Source of the DNA: Planctomycetota bacterium
GTDB taxonomy: Bacteria > Planctomycetota > J058 > JAJDCP01
Direction of reading: 5' to 3'
Length of the DNA: 64,000 nucleotides
Assembly (NCBI GenBank): GCA_029260765.1
Contig: JAJDCP010000076.1
Span: 1 to 64,000, forward strand
Shown: positions 26,053-34,976 of the stretch, piece by piece
How positions within the stretch are numbered: the first letter of the stretch is position 1
How the letters are laid out: each line of letters begins with the position of its first letter
Program-made: the position numbers and the translations under genes
The notes under the pieces: generated by a model
What the model was told of the DNA's origin: nothing
Databases searched by the model: none
Seen by the model: the letters and a program-made list of their open reading frames with translations, nothing else

Positions 26053-26781
26053 ATGGCGAGCCCGATGATTCAAGTCCGGAACGTCTCGAAAAGGTACCAA
26101 CGCGGTGGCGAGATTCTACAGGTCCTCGATGGCCTCGACCTCGACATGGAGGAGGGCCGTTTTTACGCGCTGATGGGTCCATCGGGCTCGGGGAAGACCA
26201 CCTTGCTCAACCTGGTCGGAGGACTCGACCGACCCGACTCTGGCGAGGTCGTCGTCGCGGACGCTCCTGTTGGGCAGCTCAGCGGAGCAGCTCTCTCCCG
26301 TTGGCGGGCAGACAACGTCGGTTTTGTCTTCCAGAGCTTCAACCTGATCCCTGTCTTGACAGCCCTTGAGAATATCGAGCTGCCACTCAGCCTGACTCCG
26401 CTGTCGCGGGCGAAGAGGCGCGAGCATGCCTATTTCGCGCTCGAGTTGGTGGGGATGAAAGACCGTGCCCATCACCGACCGAACCAGCTCTCTGGTGGTC
26501 AAGAGCAGCGGGTCGCCATCGCACGGGCGGTGGCGACCGACCCGCGGGTGATCCTGGCCGACGAACCGACGGGAGACCTCGACCGCGACTCCGCCGACCA
26601 GGTGCTCGACCTGTTGGTGCGTCTGAACAAAGAGATGAAGAAGACCATCCTGATGGTCACTCACGATCCGCGCGCCGCCAACCATGCTCAGCGCGTCGTG
26701 CACCTCGACAAAGGCCGGCTCGAGCGCGTGGTCGAGGTCGACAAAGCGCAGGCCGCGGACACTTCGACGACGGAGGGTTGA
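26053..26781 (+). CDS. ABC transporter ATP-binding protein (MacB/LolD-like)
   Basis: A 242-residue ATPase subunit with Walker A GPSGSGKTT near residue 40, a Q-loop in VFQSFNLIPVLTALENIELP, the signature LSGGQEQRVAIARA, Walker B VILADEPTGDLD and the switch His in MVTHDPRAA. The FQSFNLIP Q-loop and PTGDLD are typical of the LolD/MacB/FtsE group that powers mechanotransmission rather than simple import. The GAGGAG ribosome site overlaps the adaptor stop. It should act with the two permeases that follow. Confidence 0.95.
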   Translation: MASPMIQVRNVSKRYQRGGEILQVLDGLDLDMEEGRFYALMGPSGSGKTTLLNLVGGLDRPDSGEVVVADAPVGQLSGAALSRWRADNVGFVFQSFNLIPVLTALENIELPLSLTPLSRAKRREHAYFALELVGMKDRAHHRPNQLSGGQEQRVAIARAVATDPRVILADEPTGDLDRDSADQVLDLLVRLNKEMKKTILMVTHDPRAANHAQRVVHLDKGRLERVVEVDKAQAADTSTTEG

Positions 26782-26785
26782 GCCG

Positions 26786-27946
26786 ATGCTCAAGCTCGCT
26801 TTCCGCAACCTCTGGCAACACAAGCTGAGAAGTCTGCTCACCGTGGGCTCGTTGGCCGTCGCCTTGTTCACGTTGTGTGTTCTGCGTTCGATCGTGACCA
26901 CGCTCGAAGCGGGCCTCGAAAACGCCAACTCCAACCGGCTCTGGGTGCAATCTGCGGTGAGCCTGTTCGTCGACCTGCCTCTGCGCTACGAAGCACAGAT
27001 CGCCAACGTGGCGGGAGTCGAAACCGTCTGCAAATGGCAGTGGTTCGGGGGGTACTACCAGGATCAAGGTAACTTCTTCGCCCAATTTGCTTGCGATATG
27101 GAGGAGTTGCTCGAGATCTATCCAGAGATGGAGCTGGTCGATGGCTCGAAAGAAAAACTGCTCGCCAAGCGCATCGGCTGCATTGTCGGCAAAGATCTCG
27201 CCGACCAGTTCGGGTGGAAGGTGGGCGACCAGATCCCCATCATCGGTGCGCTCTTTCCACAACCAGGCGGCGAAGCCTGGCAGTTTACGCTCGAAGCCAT
27301 CTACGTCCCTCGCTCATCCAGCATCGACGGCCGCACGATGTTCTTTCATTGGAAGTACCTCGAAGAAGCTCTGCGGGCGATCTTTGACGAACCTCCAGGT
27401 GTAGGCACATTCGTTCTGAACATGACTCCCGGTGCCAACGCCACCCAGATCATGGCCGAAGTGGACAAGCTCTACGAGAATGGACCGCAGCGGGTGCAGA
27501 CCACCACAGAGGCCGAGTTCCAACGCCAGTTCGTAAGCATGCTCGGCAACATTCCCAGGCTGGTAGGTACGATCGGCGCCGGTGTCCTGATCGCGATCCT
27601 GTTGGCTTGTACCAATACTATGCTAATGGCGGGCCGAGAGCAGGTGCGCTCGATCGGTGTTCTGAAGGCCCTGGGTTTCAACGACAAGCAGATGATGGTG
27701 TTGATGCTCGGCCAGTCGATGCTGCTGTGTTGCATAGGGGGCGGTATCGGCATCGCCCTGTCTGTGGGCGTCGAGAAATCGATCGGTTCGGCCATCGACC
27801 GCTTCTTTCCCGGCTACGCAGTCACGCCTGAGACCATCGGGCTCGCGGTCGCGGTGACCTTGCTGGTGGGCGTGATCGCTGGCGCCATGCCCGCTTGGAA
27901 TGCAAGCCGCAAACGCTGTGTCGAAGCACTCCGGACGGGGGTTTGA
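26786..27946 (+). CDS. ABC transporter permease, MacB/FtsX type (first of two)
   Basis: A 386-residue permease starting MLKLAFRNLWQHKLRSLLTV with an N-terminal transmembrane helix, a large extracytoplasmic MacB-PCD domain (~40-265) and a C-terminal FtsX block of three helices (GAGVLIAILLACTNTMLM, MVLMLGQSMLLCCIGGGIGI, ETIGLAVAVTLLVGVIAGAM). GGAGGG precedes the ATG by nine bases. The conserved cytoplasmic loop EQVRSIGVLKALGFNDKQM couples to the ATPase. Having two different permease genes suggests a heterodimeric transporter, unlike the homodimeric MacB. Confidence 0.94.
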   Translation: MLKLAFRNLWQHKLRSLLTVGSLAVALFTLCVLRSIVTTLEAGLENANSNRLWVQSAVSLFVDLPLRYEAQIANVAGVETVCKWQWFGGYYQDQGNFFAQFACDMEELLEIYPEMELVDGSKEKLLAKRIGCIVGKDLADQFGWKVGDQIPIIGALFPQPGGEAWQFTLEAIYVPRSSSIDGRTMFFHWKYLEEALRAIFDEPPGVGTFVLNMTPGANATQIMAEVDKLYENGPQRVQTTTEAEFQRQFVSMLGNIPRLVGTIGAGVLIAILLACTNTMLMAGREQVRSIGVLKALGFNDKQMMVLMLGQSMLLCCIGGGIGIALSVGVEKSIGSAIDRFFPGYAVTPETIGLAVAVTLLVGVIAGAMPAWNASRKRCVEALRTGV

Positions 27947-27949
27947 GCG

Positions 27950-29116
27950 ATGTTGGTACCCTTTTCGTACAACCTCCGCAGCCTCTTCGTGCGCCGGTCG
28001 GCGACCATCTTGACAGTGTTGGGCATCGGCGCAACCGTCGCCGTGGTTGCAGGTGTTCTAGCCCTGCAGCAAGGCTTCGCGACGCTCTTTCAGAGCGCCG
28101 GACAGGAAGATGTGGCGGTCTTCTTGCGGCCGGGCGCGACCAACGAAGGCGACAGCTATTTCCGCCGCTCACAGTGCCAGCATCTGATCAAATCCCGCGC
28201 TGAGATCGCGCTCGGCGCTGATGGGCAGCCCCTGGCCGGCAGCGAGTGCTACCTGGCTGTGCGCCGATTCAAGGTCGACGGGGGCGAAACCAACGTGCCC
28301 ATCCGCGGTGTGCAACCGGTCAGCTTCGAGATCTACGGAGACGAGCTTGAGATTGTCGAGGGCCGAGCACTGCGCCCCGGCTTCGACGAGGTCGTGGTCG
28401 GTAGCAAGCTGACGCAACGGATCCAGAACTGCAAGCTCGGCGACCAGATCGTCCTGAACACCACACCCTTCACGGTCGTCGGGATACAAGCCTCTGACGG
28501 CCCTTTCGGCTCTGAGATCTGGGGAGACCTCGACCGTATGCTCGCTGCGCTCGAGAGGGGTGGACCCAACCGGGTCGTGGCCAAGCTCAAACCTGGCGTT
28601 TCCCTCGATTCGCTCGATGCCCATGCGCGCAGCGACAAGATCGTCCAGGCCAAGGTGACCAGCCAGAAGGCGTACCTCGAGAGCCAGACCACGGTGCTCT
28701 CGGGAGTGCTGATCTTTCTGGGCGGCTTTCTGGGGGTGATCATGGGCGTAGCCGCCGTGTTCACAGCTACAAACACGATGTTGTCGGCGCTGGCTGCGCG
28801 AACCTCAGAGATCGGCATCTTGCTATCGATAGGCTTTCGTCCGTTCCCGATTTTCTTGTCGTTCATGTTCGAGGCATGCCTGCTCGGTCTGCTCGGAGGG
28901 ATCGTGGGCTGTTTGATGGCTCTCCCCCTCAATGGAGTCGAAACCGGCGCGACCAATTGGAGCACGTTCACGGAGGTGGCCTTTGCGTTCCGGGTGACAC
29001 CGACCGTCCTGTTGATCAGCGTGATCTTTTCTCTGATACTGGGACTGCTTGGGGGAGCCTGGCCGGCCTTGAGGGCGGCCATGATGACCCCGACAGACGC
29101 GCTGCGTCGACGCTGA
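27950..29116 (+). CDS. ABC transporter permease, MacB/FtsX type (second of two)
   Basis: A 388-residue permease of the same architecture as the preceding one: an N-terminal helix after VPFSYNLRSLFVRRSATIL, a periplasmic domain of ~210 residues and three C-terminal helices (VLIFLGGFLGVIMGVAAVF, FEACLLGLLGGIVGCLMAL, VLLISVIFSLILGLLGG). The coupling loop reads ARTSEIGILLSIGFRPF. The sequence is diverged from its neighbour, so the pair is not a recent duplication. The gap between the two permeases is three bases, which implies cotranslation. The export substrate is unknown; a lipid-anchored protein, peptide or hydrophobic compound would fit the family. Confidence 0.94.
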   Translation: MLVPFSYNLRSLFVRRSATILTVLGIGATVAVVAGVLALQQGFATLFQSAGQEDVAVFLRPGATNEGDSYFRRSQCQHLIKSRAEIALGADGQPLAGSECYLAVRRFKVDGGETNVPIRGVQPVSFEIYGDELEIVEGRALRPGFDEVVVGSKLTQRIQNCKLGDQIVLNTTPFTVVGIQASDGPFGSEIWGDLDRMLAALERGGPNRVVAKLKPGVSLDSLDAHARSDKIVQAKVTSQKAYLESQTTVLSGVLIFLGGFLGVIMGVAAVFTATNTMLSALAARTSEIGILLSIGFRPFPIFLSFMFEACLLGLLGGIVGCLMALPLNGVETGATNWSTFTEVAFAFRVTPTVLLISVIFSLILGLLGGAWPALRAAMMTPTDALRRR

Positions 29117-29140
29117 GGACCAGCCTCGAAAGGACACGCC

Positions 29141-29770
29141 ATGGCCCGCTTGCTGCTCTGTCTGTTGGGACTCTCACTGGGCATGCCAGCCCTCGCGGAG
29201 GGCTACTGCAGCGACTGCGGGAAGCCGCGCGGCAAGCAACGTTACTGCGTGCACTGCGGCTCCCCAGGCTACAACCCACTCGAGACCTGCCATAACTGCC
29301 GCGAGAACCTGCATGAAACCATGCGTTTCTGCCCGCGTTGCGGCCATCGCGTCCGGCGCAATCCACTTGGAAAGCTGGCGGTGGGCCAGACCTGGCTGCT
29401 GAAGTCGACGACAGAGATCGAAACCGTGATGGTCGACTACTACCGTTGCCGGGTCGTGGATGTCACCGCAGGCGTCTGCTCCTACGTCGTGCAACGCGAA
29501 GCTGAAGGTGGCAAGACGCTGGGCGCGGCGGTCCTGATGAGCTTCTCGATCGAGAGCGATCAGGGAGTTGTGGTGGGAGAAGAGACGCTCGAGGCGGTGG
29601 GGTTCGAATTTGCATGCGTTGTCCGCCAGCAGGGTGGACTCCAGCGGTGGCTGTTGCGAGAGTATCCCATCATCGTGTTGCGCTCAGAATTCGATGACGG
29701 CAAGACCCGGCAGCATGTCGAGCTGATCGAGATAGAACTGAACATCGCTGAAGAAACGGAGCCCGAGTGA
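29141..29770 (+). CDS. Exported double zinc-ribbon protein
   Basis: A 209-residue protein with signal peptide MARLLLCLLGLSLGMPALAE followed at once by two four-cysteine zinc ribbons: CSDC (23-26) with CVHC (36-39), and CHNC (50-53) with CPRC (64-67). The remaining ~135 residues form a beta-rich domain (VGQTWLLKSTTEIETVMVDYYRCRVVDVT). Zinc ribbons are common in cytoplasmic proteins but rare just after a signal peptide. It follows the permease gene by 24 bases and is probably the last gene of the operon, so it may be a substrate or periplasmic helper of the transporter. That link is inference from position. Confidence 0.85.
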   Translation: MARLLLCLLGLSLGMPALAEGYCSDCGKPRGKQRYCVHCGSPGYNPLETCHNCRENLHETMRFCPRCGHRVRRNPLGKLAVGQTWLLKSTTEIETVMVDYYRCRVVDVTAGVCSYVVQREAEGGKTLGAAVLMSFSIESDQGVVVGEETLEAVGFEFACVVRQQGGLQRWLLREYPIIVLRSEFDDGKTRQHVELIEIELNIAEETEPE

Positions 29771-29783
29771 AGGCCCGCGGCAC

Positions 29784-29797
29784 GGGCGCCAGCGCCC
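29784..29797. terminator. Short GC hairpin between convergent genes
   Basis: GGGCG-CCAG-CGCCC gives a 5-bp stem with a 4-base loop between the convergent zinc-ribbon and kinase genes. No T-run follows on either strand, so it is at best a weak or Rho-assisted terminator. Confidence 0.25.
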
Positions 29798-29804
29798 GCT
29801 CGCA

Positions 29805-31874
29805 TCAGCGCTGAAGCAGCCACCAGACCAGGAACAACAGTCCCAAACCCAGACCGAAACCCGCCCCGAGCAACAGACCGCTGCGGCGGGGGCCCGATGC
29901 TTGATCGCCCAGGGTCAGGAAACTGCCCCGCAGACTGCCCTGCTGTGTCTCGGCGAAGCTAAGCGGTTGCACGGGACTCCCGTGCGGGAGCGCATCGAGC
30001 CGACCAGCAGACTTGAGACTTTCTCGCATGCTTTGCAGCTCAGCGACCAGCTCCTCCGGGCTGGGGCGCTCGGCTGGACTCTTCGCCAACAACCTGCCGA
30101 GAAGCTTCTCGAGGCGCTGGGGTACGTTGCGGCGTACCGCACAGATGCTCCGTGGCTGGCAGAATGCATGCAGAAAGATCATGCCCGCCGAGGTATCCGC
30201 ATGGAACGGACGCGCCCCGGCCAACAACTCATAGAGCACAACACCCAGGGAGTACAGGTCGCTGCGTACATCGAGGGTCTTGCCCCCCGCTTGTTCGGGT
30301 GACATGTAGACCGGCGATCCGAGCACCACGCCCGTGGCTGTCAGCTTGTCGGGGGCTGAGGTGCACTTGGCCAGACCGAAGTCGAGCACCTTGATCTCAC
30401 CAGTGGCGGCGAGCATGATGTTGCCCGGCTTGATGTCGCGATGCACGATCCCTTTCGCGGCGGCACGCTCGAGCGCCAGCCCGACGGCGAGCATCACCTC
30501 GAAGATGCGCCCAAAACTCAGCGGCCCTTCCTCCAGGGCCTCAGCGAGACTTCGCCCTGTTACGTACTCCATCGCGAAATAGGGCCGGCCCGTTTTCTCT
30601 TGCAGGCCCACCGTGTAGATCTGCACCACGTTGGGATGCACCAGAGATGCGGCGGTGCGCGCCTCGCTGAGCATGCGTGCGGCATGCGCGTCTTCACCCC
30701 GGGTAGGACTCAGCACCTTCAGCGCGACTTTGCGCTTGAGTGAGATCTGGGTCGCCAGATAGACAGCGCCCATCCCGCCCTGTCCCAGGCATTGCTCGAT
30801 GACGAAGTCGTCGATGCGCTCGAGCTTCTCCAGTGCCTTGGTACGCGTGGACATCGGGGCGCTGGGTTGCAGACAATGACGTTCGACCTGTTCGATCAAG
30901 TGCTCTTTACTGACCGGCTTGCGCAGAAAACCGCGCCCGCCCAACCGTTCTCCCAACTCCTCAGCTGCCGCAGTGCGTGAAGCGAAAAGAACAGGCGCCT
31001 CCAGGCCCTGCAGACGCACATTGTCGAACAGCTCGAGCTGTTCGAGGCGCGCCTCGGGCAGACCGCACAAGATCAGCGAGAAGCGCTGCCGCTTCACCAA
31101 CGTGAGCAGCACTTCGATGCCCTCATCGGCGGTGGTGATGCGATAGCCGGCGCGCTTGAGAACCGAAGCCGCCCAATACAAGAAGCTGTCATCTTCGTCG
31201 ACGATCAGCACCGCCCCGCGCATGGCGGAATGTTGGTCAAAAAGACCGGCCAGCTGATCGGTCTCAGCATGGGTCTGGACCTCAGACTGCAGAAAGGCCG
31301 GGGGCGCGAACTCCCCGGTCTTGCGTCGCGCCCGCGTACCAGGAGCCAGCACGTTCGAGCCACCCGGCAGGGCGCGGCGGGCTGCCGGGCCGGGCCCGGG
31401 CTTCTCGGCCTCAACCTGCAGACTCTCGATCAGCTTGAGGGAGATGCGCTCAGTCTCGTGGTCTGCGTCATGCTCTTGCCCAATGGCATCCCAGGGAGCC
31501 GCGGTCGGAGGCTGCTCTGCGGACTCTTCCTGATCACTGCGGGAGTCGGGGGCTTCGTCGGCGGGTTGCTGCTCTTCTGCTCCGGCAAGGACTCTCACCT
31601 CAATACGTGCAAGAGCCAGCTCAGCGCCAACCTTGAGCCGCACCCAACTCCGATCGATGCGCTGTCCGTCGAGAAACGTGCCGTTGGTGCTATCGAGGTC
31701 GGCGATCCACAACTTGCCATTTTTTCGCACGATACGGGCATGATTCCACGAAATGCCCGGGTCCTCGAGCACCAGCTCGGACGTCGGGCGTTTGCCGATG
31801 TCGGTGGTTTCGCCCAGAACAACGCGGCGGTCTCGTGCGCTGCCATTACGGATGTGGAGGAATTCCGGCTGCAT
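29805..31874 (-). CDS. FHA / pseudo-receiver / Ser-Thr kinase / TM protein
   Basis: A 689-residue signalling protein. The FHA domain (~15-85) contains the conserved GISWNHARI and STNGTFLDG. Residues ~220-335 are a response-regulator receiver fold (VLIVDEDDS at the start, FLRKPVS near the end). The phosphoacceptor position reads LILCGLP, with Gly (about residue 268) where Asp is required, so it should not be phosphorylated. A full Hanks kinase follows (~354-615): LGQGGMGAVYLAT, VALKVL, VHRDIKPGNIML, LDFGLAK, MSPEQ. One C-terminal membrane helix ends the protein, with the kinase inside the cell. The ATG at 31874 is preceded by AGGACG. TATACT (31899-31904, minus strand) is a possible -10 box. 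The FHA domain presumably reads phosphothreonine made by this or a neighbouring kinase. Confidence 0.93.
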   Translation of the reverse strand: MQPEFLHIRNGSARDRRVVLGETTDIGKRPTSELVLEDPGISWNHARIVRKNGKLWIADLDSTNGTFLDGQRIDRSWVRLKVGAELALARIEVRVLAGAEEQQPADEAPDSRSDQEESAEQPPTAAPWDAIGQEHDADHETERISLKLIESLQVEAEKPGPGPAARRALPGGSNVLAPGTRARRKTGEFAPPAFLQSEVQTHAETDQLAGLFDQHSAMRGAVLIVDEDDSFLYWAASVLKRAGYRITTADEGIEVLLTLVKRQRFSLILCGLPEARLEQLELFDNVRLQGLEAPVLFASRTAAAEELGERLGGRGFLRKPVSKEHLIEQVERHCLQPSAPMSTRTKALEKLERIDDFVIEQCLGQGGMGAVYLATQISLKRKVALKVLSPTRGEDAHAARMLSEARTAASLVHPNVVQIYTVGLQEKTGRPYFAMEYVTGRSLAEALEEGPLSFGRIFEVMLAVGLALERAAAKGIVHRDIKPGNIMLAATGEIKVLDFGLAKCTSAPDKLTATGVVLGSPVYMSPEQAGGKTLDVRSDLYSLGVVLYELLAGARPFHADTSAGMIFLHAFCQPRSICAVRRNVPQRLEKLLGRLLAKSPAERPSPEELVAELQSMRESLKSAGRLDALPHGSPVQPLSFAETQQGSLRGSFLTLGDQASGPRRSGLLLGAGFGLGLGLLFLVWWLLQR

Positions 31875-32085
31875 CGTCCTGCCCCTTGACGAAGCTTCAG
31901 TATAGCAGCCCGGCTGTCCCTGCGACACTCAGACAACCGTCGCTCACTCTCCAAGGCTCGGTTGGGCGGGAAGCAATGTCCGCGGAACCCTGGGCACTCA
32001 GGCTCGCCGGGAAATTCTTCCGGGGCTCGGCGCAAGTCTGCTATGCTGGCAGCGTTACAATTGCGACATGGTGCGGAGGGCGGCG

Positions 32086-34818
32086 ATGGCGCTTGCGTAT
32101 TCGTTCTGCAACATAGGGCCGGGCGTCGAGTTGCGCCCGAACCCGGGTGATGTGCTGTTCACGGCACACACTCAGCGGGCGGCCAGCGCCTGCCTTGATT
32201 TGCTGGAACGTGGCAAGAAGGCCCTGACTTTTGGTGAAGGGCCACCGCAGCGCATCATGATCCGCTTGTCGGAAGACCGCCCGAATCTCGACGACATGCT
32301 GGCCGCGGCCATCTTGCGTCTCTGGCATGCCCAACAACTGGCTCCTGAACAATTGCGCCGTTTCGGCGAATATGCAGCCAGCGCCCGGCATGGCCTGTGC
32401 TTTCCGCGCGTCCCCCTCGAACGATCGCTGCAAGGCATCTTCCTCGCCAGCGCCGCCATGTCTTGGCGGGACGACCCCGAGCGCACCAGCCGCGAGGCCG
32501 CGAACCAATTCCTGCAGACCTGGCTCACTGTCGAGCGGACCTGTGTCAAGGCCGCTCGCCAACAACACTCTCCACACGACCCCAGCCTGTTCGAGGCACC
32601 ACGCTTCCTCGCCCAACGACTGTTCCTGGCTCGGGATCGCGAGGCGTTCCGCGCGGATCTCGACCGCGGCCGTCTCTGGCGGCTGTCCGATGGCCGCTGC
32701 GGGATCATGCTGCGCGCTCCCCATAGCCAGCTGTTTCGCCACTGGCTGCGCTGCGAAGCGCGCGCAAGCCTGGACGGGCGCTTTGGTTTTCTCGCCATCC
32801 AACGACGCACGGGTTGGCAGGTTGACAGCGATCCCCTCGGCAGCCTTCCACTCGAAGGCCTGGTCGAGCAACTGAACGCAACTGAACCCGGCTGGCAGCT
32901 TGTCCAACGACCCGACGGCTCACAGAGAGCGAGCAGCCCGGCAGCGGCTACAGAAACTTCGCTGGTCGCAGCGCTCGAAGGCGCTTTTGAAGCCGAGCCC
33001 TGCAAGCATGCCCTCGAGCGTGAGCTCGGTCACTTGAAGGACAGCTGGCCGTTCGCCCAGCTGCGGGATCCCGAGCTTCCCGACGCTACGGAAACACGCT
33101 TCCTGGCGCGCAGCGCCCGAAACACAGTGGTCTCCGTCGACATCGTTGGCCTGCACTTGCCGCGCTCGGACATGAGCCGTGCCCAGGAGCTCGTGCCGCT
33201 GATGCGCCAGACGCGCAGCCACCGTGCGCAACGGGTCGTACGCCTGTTGGGGGTGATGCGCGAGACGTGGCGCGGCCGCCCGGTCCATGGGCTCGTCAGC
33301 CGTTTCTGGACGTTGCAGACAGTTCGGGTCTGGCGCGAGATGCGCGAAGGCATGCGGCTGAACCAGCTGATCGCCCTGGTCGTCGACGTAGCAGAAGGAC
33401 TATCCTTCTATCATCAGCTCGGCTTGACCTACTCGGACCTCAATCTCGACAGTGTTTTGATCAAGCTGGACGGCGGCGTGTTCCGTGCCTGTCTCGACCT
33501 GCCAGGCTGGGTAGCCGGCCAGGCATTCCCAAGCGATGACCGATTCTACACCCCGGTTCCCGGGGACATCACGCCCCAGTCCGACCTGCGTGCCCTGATT
33601 GTGCTGGTCGTATACCTGATCTATGGACGCCTGCCCGACCGGCTGCTCAAACCCGATGGCTCGGGCTTCGATGCCGGACTGCTCGACGAGGCCGAGGCAG
33701 CCCAGCAGGTTGAGGACACCGACGCGCGTTGGTACCGAGAGCTGGCGCAACTGATCGAGTCCGCCTGGTTGGGTCAGCCCCGCACGATGGGGCCAGAGGC
33801 CTTCGCGGATGCGTTCAGCCGCATCACCGAAGACGTCATTCCGACCCTGGTCGTCGATCCAGGTCCCAGCTCGCGCTACCTCGCTCGCGGGCCCGAAGAC
33901 CAGGACGATGAGGAGTTCGCTGACGTCGCGAGCGAGCCAGCCAAGGAAGAGGGCTTCTGCCTGGGCGACGTCGTCCTGCATGAGAAGATCGCGACCGGCG
34001 GGTTTGCCGATGTCTACCTCGGACACCATCAGCGCATGCACTGCGACGTCGCCGTCAAAGTGCTCTCGAAGCGGGGCATGGAACAAGAGGCCTCGGTGGT
34101 CGAGCGCTTCGTCAACGAAGCTCTGCTCTGCGCAAAGATCGAGAGCCCGCACCTGGTCAAGGTTTTCGAGGTCGACCAGGACAAGGGTCTGCACTATCTG
34201 GTGATGGAATTCATCGACGGCTGGACCGCCCATACCATCCTGTGCAAGGTCGTCCAGAAGGGCTACAAGGGCCTGACAGAGAACCTCGCGCTCTGCATCG
34301 GAGAATCCTGCGCACGAGGGCTGGCCGACCTCCACGCGTACGGAATCATCCACCGCGACGTCAAACCCGCCAACATCATGGTTCCCAAGACCGCGGGCAA
34401 CCGGCCCGATGTCACGGCCTGCAAATTGATCGACCTCGGCCTGGCCAAAGAACCGCAGCTGGGCTTGACCACGACCGGCGTGAGCTTCGGCACCCTGGGC
34501 TTCATGCCTCCAGAGCAGGTCGGCGACGCCAAAGATGTGTGTCCGGCCACCGATGTTTTCGGCCTCGGAGCGACCCTGTATCAGCTGTTGACGGCACGCC
34601 AGCCCTTTGAGGGGGACACGGCGGCCGATATCGTCGCGAGCACCATGGAAGGCAACTACATTCCGCTCGCCAAGGTGCGGCCGGACATCTCTCCTGCTAC
34701 CTGCGCCGCACTCGACCGATGCCTGGCACACAATCCGGCCGATCGCTACCGCGACGGTAACGAGATGCAGGCGAGCCTGAGGCAGATCCGCCACAATCTG
34801 CGCCGTGAACGCACGTAA
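32086..34818 (+). CDS. Pseudokinase-kinase tandem protein with unknown N-terminal domain
   Basis: A 910-residue protein; the ATG at 32086 has GGAGGG five bases upstream and is preferred to the ATG at 32068. Residues ~1-290 match nothing I can name with confidence. The segment RPNLDDMLAAAILRLW followed by LRRFGEYAASARHGLC faintly recalls DHH-type phosphoesterases. Residues ~345-575 look like a degenerate kinase: the catalytic loop reads YSDLNLDSVL (His and Asn of HRDxxxxN lost) and DFG is replaced by LDLPG. Residues ~626-900 form an intact kinase: IATGGFADVYLG, VAVKVL, IHRDVKPANIM, IDLGLAK, MPPEQ. No membrane helix is seen. A pseudokinase next to an active kinase in one chain suggests internal allosteric control. 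Confidence 0.9.
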   Translation: MALAYSFCNIGPGVELRPNPGDVLFTAHTQRAASACLDLLERGKKALTFGEGPPQRIMIRLSEDRPNLDDMLAAAILRLWHAQQLAPEQLRRFGEYAASARHGLCFPRVPLERSLQGIFLASAAMSWRDDPERTSREAANQFLQTWLTVERTCVKAARQQHSPHDPSLFEAPRFLAQRLFLARDREAFRADLDRGRLWRLSDGRCGIMLRAPHSQLFRHWLRCEARASLDGRFGFLAIQRRTGWQVDSDPLGSLPLEGLVEQLNATEPGWQLVQRPDGSQRASSPAAATETSLVAALEGAFEAEPCKHALERELGHLKDSWPFAQLRDPELPDATETRFLARSARNTVVSVDIVGLHLPRSDMSRAQELVPLMRQTRSHRAQRVVRLLGVMRETWRGRPVHGLVSRFWTLQTVRVWREMREGMRLNQLIALVVDVAEGLSFYHQLGLTYSDLNLDSVLIKLDGGVFRACLDLPGWVAGQAFPSDDRFYTPVPGDITPQSDLRALIVLVVYLIYGRLPDRLLKPDGSGFDAGLLDEAEAAQQVEDTDARWYRELAQLIESAWLGQPRTMGPEAFADAFSRITEDVIPTLVVDPGPSSRYLARGPEDQDDEEFADVASEPAKEEGFCLGDVVLHEKIATGGFADVYLGHHQRMHCDVAVKVLSKRGMEQEASVVERFVNEALLCAKIESPHLVKVFEVDQDKGLHYLVMEFIDGWTAHTILCKVVQKGYKGLTENLALCIGESCARGLADLHAYGIIHRDVKPANIMVPKTAGNRPDVTACKLIDLGLAKEPQLGLTTTGVSFGTLGFMPPEQVGDAKDVCPATDVFGLGATLYQLLTARQPFEGDTAADIVASTMEGNYIPLAKVRPDISPATCAALDRCLAHNPADRYRDGNEMQASLRQIRHNLRRERT

Positions 34819-34915
34819 CACAGCTGCGAGCGGCACCGCTGCCTGATGGACTCATGTGCTGACGGCACAGAGTCTTCTTCTCTGCCAGGGTCCTCTGGGA
34901 ACACACGAGAAACCC

Positions 34916-34944
34916 CTGACCTCCACCCAGATCTTTGCTAAAAT
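34916..34944 (+). promoter_or_regulatory. Predicted extended -10 promoter for the FHA-zinc ribbon kinase gene
   Basis: CTGACC (34916-34921), a 17-base spacer and TGC-TAAAAT (-10 at 34939-34944). The start site would be near 34951 and the leader about 26 bases. Spacing and the TG extension are both as expected for a sigma-70 promoter. Confidence 0.55.
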
Positions 34945-34976
34945 GACACTACTATGACGGTTCTCGGCGGTCCTTG

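Noticed and set aside
33400..34836. Minus-strand frame antisense to the kinase domain of the pseudokinase-kinase gene
   Set aside because: The kinase motifs on the plus strand are conclusive.
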